DNA from: Arthrobacter sp. Y81 | GTDB taxonomy: Bacteria; Actinomycetota; Actinomycetes; Actinomycetales; Micrococcaceae | Assembly (NCBI RefSeq): GCF_002929335.1 | Contig: NZ_PJIL01000012.1 | Coordinates: 62,001 to 126,000 of the forward strand | DNA: 64,000 nt | Direction: 5' to 3' | Shown here: in pieces, positions 37,426-45,864 of the stretch | How positions within the stretch are numbered: position 1 is the stretch's first letter | Layout of the letters: each line of letters starts with the position of its first letter | Program-made: the position numbers and the translations under genes | Notes under the pieces: generated by a model | Told to the model about the DNA's origin: nothing | Databases searched by the model: none | Seen by the model: only the letters and a program-made list of their open reading frames with translations

Positions 37426-38757
37426 ATGACCCCTCAAAATCCGGAACACACCACAGCCGGCGTCCCGGCTGCTGACATTACTCCCCACATCACGGTGGAA
37501 GGCTTCGACAGCCTGGTCCCCGAGGTCATCGACCTCGATGCCCCCCGCGACGGAGTGCCGCTCGTTATTGAAACCCCTGCCGGCCTGGAACGCTGCGCAG
37601 CCGCCATCGCCGCCGGGACAGGTCCGGCGGGCGTGGACGCTGAACGTGCCTCTGGCTTCCGCTACGGACAGCGGGCCTTCCTGGTCCAGATCCGGCGCGA
37701 AGGCTCGGGAACCTGGCTCATCGATCCGGAACCCTTCGGGGACCTGCAGATCATCAACGATGCCCTGGACGGCGTTGAGTGGATCCTGCACGCAGCGAGC
37801 CAGGACCTTCCGTGCCTTTCGGAGCTGGGCATGTGGCCGCACAAACTGTTTGATACGGAACTGGCTGCCCGGCTGGCAGGACTGCCGCGGGTAGGCCTCG
37901 CGGCCGTCATTGAGCAGCTGCTCGGCTTCGGACTCGCGAAGGAACATTCCGCTGCCGACTGGTCCACGCGCCCGCTGCCCGAACCCTGGCTGCGGTACGC
38001 GGCCCTGGACGTCGAGGTCCTCACGGAACTGCGCGAGGAGCTCATCGAGCTGCTCCAGGCCGACGGAAAGCTTGAATACGCCGAACAGGAATTCGCGGCC
38101 ATCCTCGCGGCCGGGCTTGCCCCTCCCCGGGTGGATCCCTGGCGCAAGACCTCAGGGCTGCACCAGATCCGTGACCGCCGCCAGCTGGCCGCGGTCCGCG
38201 AACTGTGGATGGAACGCGATTCCCTGGCCCGCAAGCGCGATGTTGCCCCCGGCCGGCTCATCCCGGACTCTTCGCTTGTGGCCGCGGCCAAGGCCATGCC
38301 CGCCACCGTCCCGCAGCTGCTGGGCACCAAAGGTTTCCACGGCCGGGCCGCACAACGGGAGGCCCCCCGCTGGCTGCGGTGCATCGCCACTGCACGGACC
38401 ATGGAGGAACTGCCGCCGCTGCATCTGCCCACGAACGCGCCGCCACCGCCGCGCGTCTGGGCCGACCGGGACCCGGCAGCTGCCGAACGGCTGTCGACTG
38501 CCAGGCCGCTGCTGCAGGACAAAGCCGATGAACTGAACCTTCCCGTCGAGAACCTGCTCACGCCGGACTTCCTGCGCCGCGTGGCCTGGCGTCCGCCCGT
38601 GGAGCTCAGCGAAGAAGCAATCGCCGAAGAGCTCAGTGAACTCGGCGCCCGACCATGGCAGATCGACCTGACGGCGCCCCTGATCACCTCGGCGTTCCTC
38701 AATCCGCAGCCGCTGCCTCCGAAGGAACCCAAGGCCGCTCCCGCCGCCGGGAGTTAG
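37426..38757 (+). CDS. rnd: Ribonuclease D family 3'-5' exonuclease with HRDC domain
   Basis: A 443-residue DEDDy exonuclease acting on RNA 3' ends. Exo motifs: VDAERASGFRYGQRAFLVQI (Asp and Glu), ILHAASQDLPCLSELG (Asp) and RYAALDVEVLTELREEL (Tyr and Asp). An HRDC-type helical domain follows from about residue 240 (DRRQLAAVRELWMERDSLARK). The last 100 residues are Pro/Arg-rich with RRVAWRPPVELSEE. The ATG at 37426 follows a -10-like hexamer. The gene is downstream of DUF3000 and upstream of the fadAB operon. Confidence 0.92.
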   Translation: MTPQNPEHTTAGVPAADITPHITVEGFDSLVPEVIDLDAPRDGVPLVIETPAGLERCAAAIAAGTGPAGVDAERASGFRYGQRAFLVQIRREGSGTWLIDPEPFGDLQIINDALDGVEWILHAASQDLPCLSELGMWPHKLFDTELAARLAGLPRVGLAAVIEQLLGFGLAKEHSAADWSTRPLPEPWLRYAALDVEVLTELREELIELLQADGKLEYAEQEFAAILAAGLAPPRVDPWRKTSGLHQIRDRRQLAAVRELWMERDSLARKRDVAPGRLIPDSSLVAAAKAMPATVPQLLGTKGFHGRAAQREAPRWLRCIATARTMEELPPLHLPTNAPPPPRVWADRDPAAAERLSTARPLLQDKADELNLPVENLLTPDFLRRVAWRPPVELSEEAIAEELSELGARPWQIDLTAPLITSAFLNPQPLPPKEPKAAPAAGS

Positions 38758-38851
38758 CACGGGAGTTAGCCGCGGGGCGTCAGGCTAGCCCGCCCTCATC
38801 GCATGATTTCAAGGAAAGGACAGAATGGCCGCAGGGGTCCTTGCCAGCTAA

Positions 38852-38867
38852 GTTACTCACGAGTAAC
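38852..38867 (+). promoter_or_regulatory. Perfect 16-bp operator-like dyad upstream of fadAB
   Basis: GTTACTC-AC-GAGTAAC is a perfect inverted repeat of seven-base arms around two bases, 77 bases before the thiolase start and in a non-coding region. Its form is that of a TetR-type operator for fatty-acid degradation genes. The regulator is not in the window. Confidence 0.7.
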
Positions 38868-38943
38868 ATTGGGATCAATGTCGCCCGGACCGCTGCTGCC
38901 ACTGGCGTGCGTCCGGCATCAATGTCTCGATGAGGAGTATCAC

Positions 38944-40263
38944 GTGAGCCAAGCCCGGAGCAGCAGAAACACCCGCACCGTCCGCGACGTCGTCTTTGTG
39001 GACGGTGTCCGAACGCCGTTCGGCCGTGCGGGCGAGAAGGGCATCTACGCCGGAACCCGCGCCGATGACCTCGTGGTCAAGTGCATCCGCGAACTGATGC
39101 GCCGCAATCCTTCCCTTCCCGCCGACCGCGTCGATGAAGTAGCAATTGCCGCCACCACCCAGACCGGCGACCAGGGCCTCACTATCGGCCGCACGGCGGC
39201 ACTGCTGGCGGGGCTCCCCCGCACCGTCCCGGGATTCGCCGTGGACCGTATGTGCGCCGGCGCAATGACCGCGGTGACAACCACCGCCAGCGGCATCGCC
39301 TTCGGGGCCTACGACGTCGTCATCGCCGGCGGAGTGGAACACATGGGCAACCACCCGATGGGCGAGGGCGGAGATCCCAACCCGCGGTTCATGTCCGAGC
39401 GCCTGGTGGATCCCGCAGCACTCAACATGGGCAATACCGCCGAAAACCTGCACGACCGCTTTCCGGCCATCACCAAGGACCGCACCGACGCCTACGCCGT
39501 AGCTTCCCAGGACAAGCTGGCAGCGGCCTACGGAAAAGGCCAGATCCAGCCGGACCTTGCGCCGGTGGCCACCATGAAACCGGGCCAGGGCTGGACGGTC
39601 AACACCGTTGACGAACCGCCCCGGCCGGGAACTTCCCTCGAGGACCTCGCCGCGCTGCGTACCCCCTTCCGACCCCACGGCCGGGTCACAGCCGGCAACG
39701 CCGCCGGACTGAACGACGGCGCGACGGCGGCCCTGCTCGCCTCCGCCGACGCTGCAGCGGAGCTGGGCCTGCCGGTGAAGATGCGCCTGGTCAGCTACGC
39801 CTTTGCCGGCGTCGAGCCCGAAGTCATGGGCATCGGGCCGGTCCCGGCCACGGAAAAGGCGCTCAGGAACGCCGGCCTCGGCATCGGGGACATCGGGCTC
39901 TTCGAAATCAACGAGGCGTTCGCCGTCCAGGTGCTGAGCTTCCTGGACCACTTCGGTATTTCCGACGACGATCCCCGCGTCAACCGCTACGGCGGCGCGA
40001 TCGCCGTGGGGCATCCGCTCGCCTCGTCCGGAGTGCGGCTGATGAATCAGCTGGCACGCCAGTTCGAAGAGGACCCCTCGGTCCGTTACGGCATGACCAC
40101 CATGTGCATCGGCCTGGGCATGGGCGCCACCGTCATCTGGGAAAACCCGCGTCACTCGGAATACGCAGGCTACAGCGGGGCCGTGTTCCCAGGCGACAAT
40201 TCCGCCGCCGAAACTGCCACCACCGAACCTGCCACCACAGAAACCGAAGGAGCCGCAGCATGA
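38944..40263 (+). CDS. fadA: Acetyl-CoA C-acyltransferase (thiolase)
   Basis: A 439-residue thiolase that releases acetyl-CoA from 3-ketoacyl-CoA, the last step of beta-oxidation. The nucleophile is in VDRMCAGAMTA, the active-site His in GGAIAVGHPLASSGVR and the second Cys in TTMCIGLGMGATVIW. It has a C-terminal Thr/Glu-rich tail of about 30 residues not found in most thiolases. I chose the GTG at 38944, which has GAGGAG six bases upstream; an earlier ATG would lie before the operator-like dyad. The stop overlaps the fadB start by ATGA. Confidence 0.95.
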   Translation: MSQARSSRNTRTVRDVVFVDGVRTPFGRAGEKGIYAGTRADDLVVKCIRELMRRNPSLPADRVDEVAIAATTQTGDQGLTIGRTAALLAGLPRTVPGFAVDRMCAGAMTAVTTTASGIAFGAYDVVIAGGVEHMGNHPMGEGGDPNPRFMSERLVDPAALNMGNTAENLHDRFPAITKDRTDAYAVASQDKLAAAYGKGQIQPDLAPVATMKPGQGWTVNTVDEPPRPGTSLEDLAALRTPFRPHGRVTAGNAAGLNDGATAALLASADAAAELGLPVKMRLVSYAFAGVEPEVMGIGPVPATEKALRNAGLGIGDIGLFEINEAFAVQVLSFLDHFGISDDDPRVNRYGGAIAVGHPLASSGVRLMNQLARQFEEDPSVRYGMTTMCIGLGMGATVIWENPRHSEYAGYSGAVFPGDNSAAETATTEPATTETEGAAA

Positions 40264-42446
40264 GCGCCGCAGATTTCCGCAAGCTTGCCGATCTCTTCCC
40301 CGACGAGACCGTCACGCATTCCTACGTCCAGGACATCCAGCTGCCCGCCGCAGGAGGGAAGAACAGTGGCGGGAAGCCCAGCGCCGGAACCTTCGCCCTG
40401 ATCACCCTGGACAACGGCCTGGACCACTCCAAGCCCACCACGCTCGGTCCCAACACCCTCGTGGAGCTCGGCACGGTCCTCGAAGGCCTCAAGGACCGTG
40501 CAGCCCGCGGCGAAATCGTGGGCGTCGGCGTCACCGGCAAGCCGTACTTCCTGGTGGCCGGCGCGGACCTGTCCGCCGTGAAATCCCTCAACAACCGGGA
40601 CCACGGCCTCTGGATGGCGCAGCTCGGCCACGACGTCTACGCCACCCTGGCCAACCTCGGCGTCCCCAGCTTCGCGTTCATCAACGGCGTCGCCCTCGGC
40701 GGCGGCCTGGAGATCGCCCTGCAGTCCACCTACCGCACGGTGTCAACCGGCGCGGGCGCGCTGGCCCTTCCTGAAGCCTTCATCGGCCTGGTGCCCGGCT
40801 GGGGCGGCGTCTACATCCTGCCCCGGCTGATCGGGCCGGAGAACGCCGTCAAGGTGATGATCGAAAATCCGCTCAGCAACAACCGCACGCTCACCGGTCC
40901 GCAGGCCTTCGGCCTGGGAATGGCCGACGCCATGTTTGAACCCGCCGACTTCGTGGAGCAGTCCCTCGCCTGGGCTGCCGGGGTCATCTCGGGCGACGCC
41001 GCCCCGGAGCGGCCCAACGCCGTCGACCCCTCCGACCCGGCGGTTGCTGGCCGCTGGGCAGGCGCCATTGCCGCCGGGCGGGCTTTTGTGGAGTCCAAGA
41101 CGTCCAATGCCTCCCCCGCCCCGGCCAAGGTGCTGGACATCATGGAGGCCAACAGAACCATGAGCCAGGAGGACTCGGCGGCGCTGGAGTGCGAAACGCT
41201 GGCCGGCCTCATGCAGACCGATGAGTTCCGCTCCACCGTGTACGCGTTCCTGGACCTTGTGCAGAAGCGCACCAAGCGTCCGGCCGGCGCTCCGGACCGC
41301 AAGCTGGCCCGCCCCGTGACCAAAGTGGGCGTGGTCGGTGCAGGCCTGATGGCCGGCCAGCTGGCCCTGCTGTTCGCCCGGCAGCTCAAGGTGCCGGTGG
41401 TTATGACGGACATCGACCAGGCCCGCGTGGACAAGGGTGTGGGCTACGTCCATGCGGAAGTGGACAAGCTGCTGGCAAAAAAGCGCATCAGCCCCGACGC
41501 CGCCAACCGCACCAGGGCCCTGGTTACCGGTTCGGTTTCCAAGGAGGCGTTTGCCGACGCCGACTTCGTCATCGAAGCGGTGTTTGAAGAGCTGAACGTC
41601 AAGAAGCAGGTGTTCGCCGAGGTTGAGGCGATCGTCTCGCCCGAGTGCATCCTGGCCACCAACACGTCGTCGCTTTCAGTGACGGCCATGGCGGCGGACC
41701 TTGTCCACCCCGAACGGCTGGTCGGATTCCACTTCTTCAACCCGGTGGCTGTGATGCCGCTGCTGGAGATCGTCCGTGCACCGAAGACCGACGACGCCGT
41801 GCTGGCCACCGCGTTTGAGCTCGCCAAAGGACTCAAGAAGTCCGCCGTTTTGGTCAAGGACGCCGCCGCGTTTGTGGTCAACCGCCTCCTGCTGCGGCTC
41901 ATGGGCGAAGTGACGGCCGCGTTCGATGAGGGAACGCCGGCCGAGGTCGCGGACAACGCGCTGCGGCCCATGGGCCTGCCCATGACGCCGTTCACACTGG
42001 GTGCGATGGTGGGCCTGCCGGTGGCGCAGCACGTCCAGGAATCCCTGCACGCCGCGTTCGGGGACCGGTTCACCGTCTCACAGAACCTGCAGAAGCTGAT
42101 CGACAACGGCGTCAAGTCCCTGTGGGCGCCGGAGAAGGGCCCGGACGGCAAGCCGTTCATTCCGGCCGAAACACTGGCGCTGCTCTCCTTCGGCACTTCC
42201 CCGTCCACGGGCGGGGAGGTCCTCCGCCGCACGCAGGACGCGCTGGCCGAAGAGATCGGGCTCATGCTGGACGAGGGCGTGGTGGCCGGACCGGAGGACA
42301 TCGATCTGTGCATGATCCTCGGCGCCGGCTGGCCGATGTTCCTGGGCGGCATCACCCCGTACCTGGACCGCGTGGGCGCCTCGGAACGCGTCAACGGCAA
42401 GCGCTTCCTGGCACCCGGTGTCGCCTCCGCGGCGGTGGCGGCCTAG
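40260..42446 (+). CDS. fadB: Fatty-acid oxidation multienzyme: enoyl-CoA hydratase / 3-hydroxyacyl-CoA dehydrogenase
   Basis: A 728-residue bifunctional protein. The crotonase domain (about residues 20-330) has ALGGGLEIALQSTYR and LPEAFIGLVPGWGG, including both oxyanion and catalytic glutamate regions. The dehydrogenase half starts VGVVGAGLMAGQLALLFARQ (NAD fold); catalytic His is in VGFHFFNPVAVMPLLEIV. It lacks the FadA thiolase, which is a separate gene just upstream. Starting at 40260 (MSAADFRKLADLF) makes ATGA with the thiolase stop; a longer frame is rejected. It is probably co-regulated by the dyad at 38852. Confidence 0.95.
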   Translation: MSAADFRKLADLFPDETVTHSYVQDIQLPAAGGKNSGGKPSAGTFALITLDNGLDHSKPTTLGPNTLVELGTVLEGLKDRAARGEIVGVGVTGKPYFLVAGADLSAVKSLNNRDHGLWMAQLGHDVYATLANLGVPSFAFINGVALGGGLEIALQSTYRTVSTGAGALALPEAFIGLVPGWGGVYILPRLIGPENAVKVMIENPLSNNRTLTGPQAFGLGMADAMFEPADFVEQSLAWAAGVISGDAAPERPNAVDPSDPAVAGRWAGAIAAGRAFVESKTSNASPAPAKVLDIMEANRTMSQEDSAALECETLAGLMQTDEFRSTVYAFLDLVQKRTKRPAGAPDRKLARPVTKVGVVGAGLMAGQLALLFARQLKVPVVMTDIDQARVDKGVGYVHAEVDKLLAKKRISPDAANRTRALVTGSVSKEAFADADFVIEAVFEELNVKKQVFAEVEAIVSPECILATNTSSLSVTAMAADLVHPERLVGFHFFNPVAVMPLLEIVRAPKTDDAVLATAFELAKGLKKSAVLVKDAAAFVVNRLLLRLMGEVTAAFDEGTPAEVADNALRPMGLPMTPFTLGAMVGLPVAQHVQESLHAAFGDRFTVSQNLQKLIDNGVKSLWAPEKGPDGKPFIPAETLALLSFGTSPSTGGEVLRRTQDALAEEIGLMLDEGVVAGPEDIDLCMILGAGWPMFLGGITPYLDRVGASERVNGKRFLAPGVASAAVAA

Positions 42447-42467
42447 CAGCACCCTACCTAACCAACC

Positions 42468-42510
42468 GGCGCCGCCGCCCGCGCTGTCTACCGGTGCGGG
42501 CGGCGGCGCC
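42468..42510. terminator. Strong GC hairpin between fadB and the ECF transporter genes
   Basis: GGCGCCGCCGCCCGC at 42468-42482 pairs perfectly with its reverse complement at 42496-42510 across a 13-base loop. The genes on both sides converge on it, so it can serve both. Confidence 0.8.
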
Positions 42511-42541
42511 GTTGTGCTGCCCGCGGGCCGCCGCACCGGCA

Positions 42542-44107
42542 TCATTCTTCCCGCAGCGTGCCGTCCCTCAGCTCCAGGATGCGGTGGGCGGTGGCCCGGG
42601 CGTAGGCGAGCTCGTGCGTCACGATGACGACGGCGGCGCCCCGCAGCGCGGCGGCGCCAATGGCCTGGTTGAGGCGTTCGAGGCCGTGGCGGTCGAGCCC
42701 CACGGTGGGTTCGTCCAGCGCGAGGAGCGTCGGTTCCCGGGCCAGTACCGTGGCGAGGGCCAGGAGCCGCTGCCGGGACGCCGGAAGTTCATGCGGATGG
42801 ATCTCCAGCTGGTCCGCGAGCCCGACGGCGGCCAGCGCCGCCAGCGCCTTGGTGGCCGCCTCCGGCCCGAACCTCCGGTCCAGGCCGAAGAGCACTTCGC
42901 GCAGAACCGTCCGCTCGAACAGCTGGTCGCGCGGATGCTGGAAGAGCAGGCCCACCCGGTCCGCCACCTTTCCGGTGGGAATGCCGGCGATGTCCGCGCC
43001 CCCGATCCGGACGCACCCCCGGTCCGGACGATGCAGGCCGTTGAAATGCCGCAGCAGCGTGGACTTCCCGGCCCCGTTCGGGCCCGTCACAGCCACGATC
43101 TGTCCCGCCCGTACGGCCAGGCTCAGGTCGGCCAGGATACCGGGACCCTTTCCGCGCCGTCCGGAGGGGAAGGCGAAGGCGATGCGCTCCAGCTCCAGAA
43201 CGGGAGGTGTAGCGGTTTCTGCACCGTGATCATGTTCAGTCCGACGACGGTGGTCGGCCGTGTGCGGGTCAGCAGCCCGGCGGACCGCGGTGAAGCAACC
43301 GCCCGTCCGGGCGGGCATCACGACGCCGGATTGCAGCAGCCCGGGGCTGCCCGCCAGCTCGCCGGGCGTGCCGCGGGCGGTGACCGTCCCGCCGTCGAGC
43401 ACCAGCCATTGGGTTGCCTCGAGGGCCAGCTCATCCACGGCCTGGCCCAGTACGATCACGGCGGTTCCGGAGCCGGTCAACCTGCGGACCAGTGAGCGGA
43501 CCGACGCCGCGCCGGCTTTGTCCAGCGAACCGAGCGGTTCATCCAGCACCAGCACACCGGGACGGGTAATGGCGGCACACGCCACCGCCAAGCGCCGCAG
43601 TTCACCGCCGGAGAGGGTGGCGGGATCGCGTTCCAGCAAGGCAGCCAGTCCCGCTGCTTCGGCGGCGTGCATCACGGCGTCGTGCATCAGACGCCGGTCC
43701 ATGCCGCGGTTCTCGAGGCCGAACGCGAGCTCCTCGGCGACGGTGGACCCGACCGTGGACAACAGGGCGGCCGCATCCTGCGGAACGTAGCCCACGCGGT
43801 CGGACCACAGGGAAGGATTGATGCGCGGGTCGTCCGGGCCGCCGTGAAAAACGATAGGAGCGCTGTCCCCTGCCGCAGTGCCGGCCGCGGTGCCCAGCTG
43901 GAGGCTGCCCCGGAACCGGCCGGAGTGTCCTCCGGACAGCCAGCCGGCCAGGAGCCTGCCGAGGGTGGACTTGCCGCTGCCGGAGCCGCCGAGCACGGCA
44001 GTGAGCGTGCCCGGCACCGCGTCAACCGCCAGGTCCCGCAGGACGGACGCGTCCTCCCCGTGGTAGCTGAATTCCGTAATCCGCGCCTGCAGCAATGTCG
44101 GCCTCAT
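42542..44107 (-). CDS. ECF transporter fused double ATPase
   Basis: A 521-residue protein holding two ABC ATPase domains that power an energy-coupling-factor importer. Domain 1: Walker A GGSGSGKSTLGRLL, Q-loop YVPQDAAALLS, signature LSGGELRRLA and Walker B VLVLDEPLGSLD. Domain 2 (from about residue 285): Walker A GPNGAGKSTLLRHF, Q-loop LLFQHPRDQLF, and Walker B LLALDEPTVGLD, but the signature is LPASRQRLLALA instead of LSGGQ. It starts at ATG 44107 and overlaps the T-component stop by four bases (ATGA); a longer frame to 44143 lies inside the T gene. A fused A1A2 protein is a known variant of group I ECF systems. Confidence 0.92.
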   Translation of the reverse strand: MRPTLLQARITEFSYHGEDASVLRDLAVDAVPGTLTAVLGGSGSGKSTLGRLLAGWLSGGHSGRFRGSLQLGTAAGTAAGDSAPIVFHGGPDDPRINPSLWSDRVGYVPQDAAALLSTVGSTVAEELAFGLENRGMDRRLMHDAVMHAAEAAGLAALLERDPATLSGGELRRLAVACAAITRPGVLVLDEPLGSLDKAGAASVRSLVRRLTGSGTAVIVLGQAVDELALEATQWLVLDGGTVTARGTPGELAGSPGLLQSGVVMPARTGGCFTAVRRAADPHTADHRRRTEHDHGAETATPPVLELERIAFAFPSGRRGKGPGILADLSLAVRAGQIVAVTGPNGAGKSTLLRHFNGLHRPDRGCVRIGGADIAGIPTGKVADRVGLLFQHPRDQLFERTVLREVLFGLDRRFGPEAATKALAALAAVGLADQLEIHPHELPASRQRLLALATVLAREPTLLALDEPTVGLDRHGLERLNQAIGAAALRGAAVVIVTHELAYARATAHRILELRDGTLREE

Positions 44108-44892
44108 CCGGGCACTCCCCCGGGCCACTGACTGCTGGGCCACTGCATGTCAGGCCACTGTCCGGAGATCCGCAGCGCCACAGCGGCGACGGCCAGCAGC
44201 AGGGCGACGGCGCGGAAGGCCCGCTGGGCGGCGGTGTCCGGCACGTCCCGGTAGCTGGTCCGGGCCGTGGCGCCGTTGAAGCCCCGGGAATCAAGGGCCT
44301 GGGCCCGGTCGCCGGCCTCCTGGATGAGCGAAAGGACCAGCGGCACCATTTGCAGCCGGGCTGCCGCCAGCCGGGGCAGCGGTCCGCCACGGACTACCAG
44401 TCCCCGTGATTCCTGGGCCTGCCGGATCCGGGCCAGCCGCCCGGAGATGGCCGGCGCCAGTGTGAGGGTGGATGCCAGCACGTAGCCGAACTGCGGCGGC
44501 ACGCGGCGTGCTGACATCACCGCTACCAGGTCGGGCACGCGGACGGTGAACGAAAAGAGCAGGAACACCACAACGTACGCTGCCGTCCGGGTGCCCATGT
44601 CCAGCGCGAAGCCAAGACCTTCCGTCGTCACTCGGGCCGCGCCCCATTCCGCCAGGACCGTCCGGCCCTCGGGAAAGAACAGCCCGTGCATGATCAACAG
44701 GGACAGCCAGAACGGCGCCAGGATTACGGCCGCGGCCGGCGCCAGGCGGCCGCACACTCCGGCACGAACCGCCAGCACAACGCCGCCAAGGATCACGGTG
44801 AGGGACGCGGCCCAGCTGGACGCCGCCGTCGTGGTCGCCGCGGTGGCTGCTGCCGCCGCCAAGGCGGTGAGGGGGTTCAGGCGTGCCGGCAC
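44104..44892 (-). CDS. ECF transporter transmembrane (T) component
   Basis: A 262-residue membrane protein coupling the ATPase to the substrate-binding S subunit. It has about five hydrophobic segments, and two SRG signatures: AQESRGLVVRGG and ALDSRGFNGA, the coupling-helix motifs of EcfT that contact the ATPases. The start is uncertain: GTG at 44892 (VPARLNPLTALAA) is four bases after the S gene stop; a longer frame overlaps S and does not look like the family. It carries a Trp/Gln-Pro repeat at the C-terminus. Confidence 0.88.
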   Translation of the reverse strand: MPARLNPLTALAAAAATAATTTAASSWAASLTVILGGVVLAVRAGVCGRLAPAAAVILAPFWLSLLIMHGLFFPEGRTVLAEWGAARVTTEGLGFALDMGTRTAAYVVVFLLFSFTVRVPDLVAVMSARRVPPQFGYVLASTLTLAPAISGRLARIRQAQESRGLVVRGGPLPRLAAARLQMVPLVLSLIQEAGDRAQALDSRGFNGATARTSYRDVPDTAAQRAFRAVALLLAVAAVALRISGQWPDMQWPSSQWPGGVPG

Positions 44893-44896
44893 GGAA

Positions 44897-45718
44897 TCAG
44901 GCGCCCGGCGTTTCCTGCTTCTTGCCGGCGAGGACGTTGAATCGCCGCACAAAGGCGAACTGCAGCGTGGTCCTGCGCGGCAGCGCGTACACCAGCAGCG
45001 CGACGACGGTGAACACAATGGCCTTGTCCATGGGATCGGAAATCAGCGCCTGCTTGGTGATCGCTGCGAGGAGCGTGTCGCCCATGGCCCGGAAGGCCCC
45101 GACAATCGCGCCGGTCCCGGCGCCGGACGTGCCGCCGAAGACGAAGGCCGCGATGGGTGCGGAGACGACGCCGGCCAGGATGCCCGTCACAAAACCGGCC
45201 ACCGGGGCCAGGTAGAAGCGGCGGAACAGTCCGTGGCGGGCAGCCAGCCCCGACAGGAACCCGATGAGCGCCGCCCCGGCGGCGAAGGGCAGCACGGTGG
45301 GGTTGATGAAGGACCAGACGATGCTGCTGAGGGCGCCCGTTGCGGCGCCCGCGGCCGGGCCGGCCAGGACGGCGATGAGCACGGTGCCGATCGCATCGAA
45401 GTAGAACGGCAGGCCGGTGGATCCCATGATTTGTCCCAGGGCGATGTTGAGGACCAGTGCCACCGGAATCAGCACCAGGGTGGACGTGGGAAGGGTTGGC
45501 AGCACTCCGATGATCAGGAGAATGGCTCCCAGCAGGAACCCGCCCAGGGCTACCAGCGTGGACCCGCTGGCCAGCCCGTTGGTGATGTCCGCGGGCTGCG
45601 TCAGGACAAGGAAGATGAAAGTGGCCGCGATGGACACCGCGCCGAGCACCTCAAGCAGGCGACGGATGCGGACAGCCCGCTGTCCGGGTGCGGGCAGGAT
45701 CAGGGACTGCTGTGACAT
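44897..45718 (-). CDS. ECF transporter substrate-specific (S) component
   Basis: A 273-residue hydrophobic protein with about seven to eight predicted membrane helices and a GLPFYFDAIGTVLIAVLAGP segment typical of some S components. The substrate cannot be read from the sequence. The neighbouring nucleoside hydrolase hints at nucleosides or bases. ATG at 45718; GGAAC-type ribosome-binding site is weak. It is first in the S-T-AA module and the 146 bases upstream show no riboswitch I can recognise (not TPP or FMN type). Confidence 0.82.
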   Translation of the reverse strand: MSQQSLILPAPGQRAVRIRRLLEVLGAVSIAATFIFLVLTQPADITNGLASGSTLVALGGFLLGAILLIIGVLPTLPTSTLVLIPVALVLNIALGQIMGSTGLPFYFDAIGTVLIAVLAGPAAGAATGALSSIVWSFINPTVLPFAAGAALIGFLSGLAARHGLFRRFYLAPVAGFVTGILAGVVSAPIAAFVFGGTSGAGTGAIVGAFRAMGDTLLAAITKQALISDPMDKAIVFTVVALLVYALPRRTTLQFAFVRRFNVLAGKKQETPGA

Positions 45719-45864
45719 GGTTGTTCCTTTGGCTGTGGGCTGCGCTCCGCGGGTACACCGGTACCGGGATCGGCAAACGTGCGCCTATGTCACCTCGGCG
45801 CAGCTACCATCTTAGCGGCCGCCGTGCGCGGGGGCTTCCTACTTTCGGGGGGCTCTTCGGGGGC

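Noticed and set aside
45719..45864. Search for a riboswitch before the ECF S gene
   Set aside because: No TPP, FMN, cobalamin or preQ1 hallmarks are visible in the 146 bases; the hydrolase gene ends there and only promoter-like AT-rich bits are seen.
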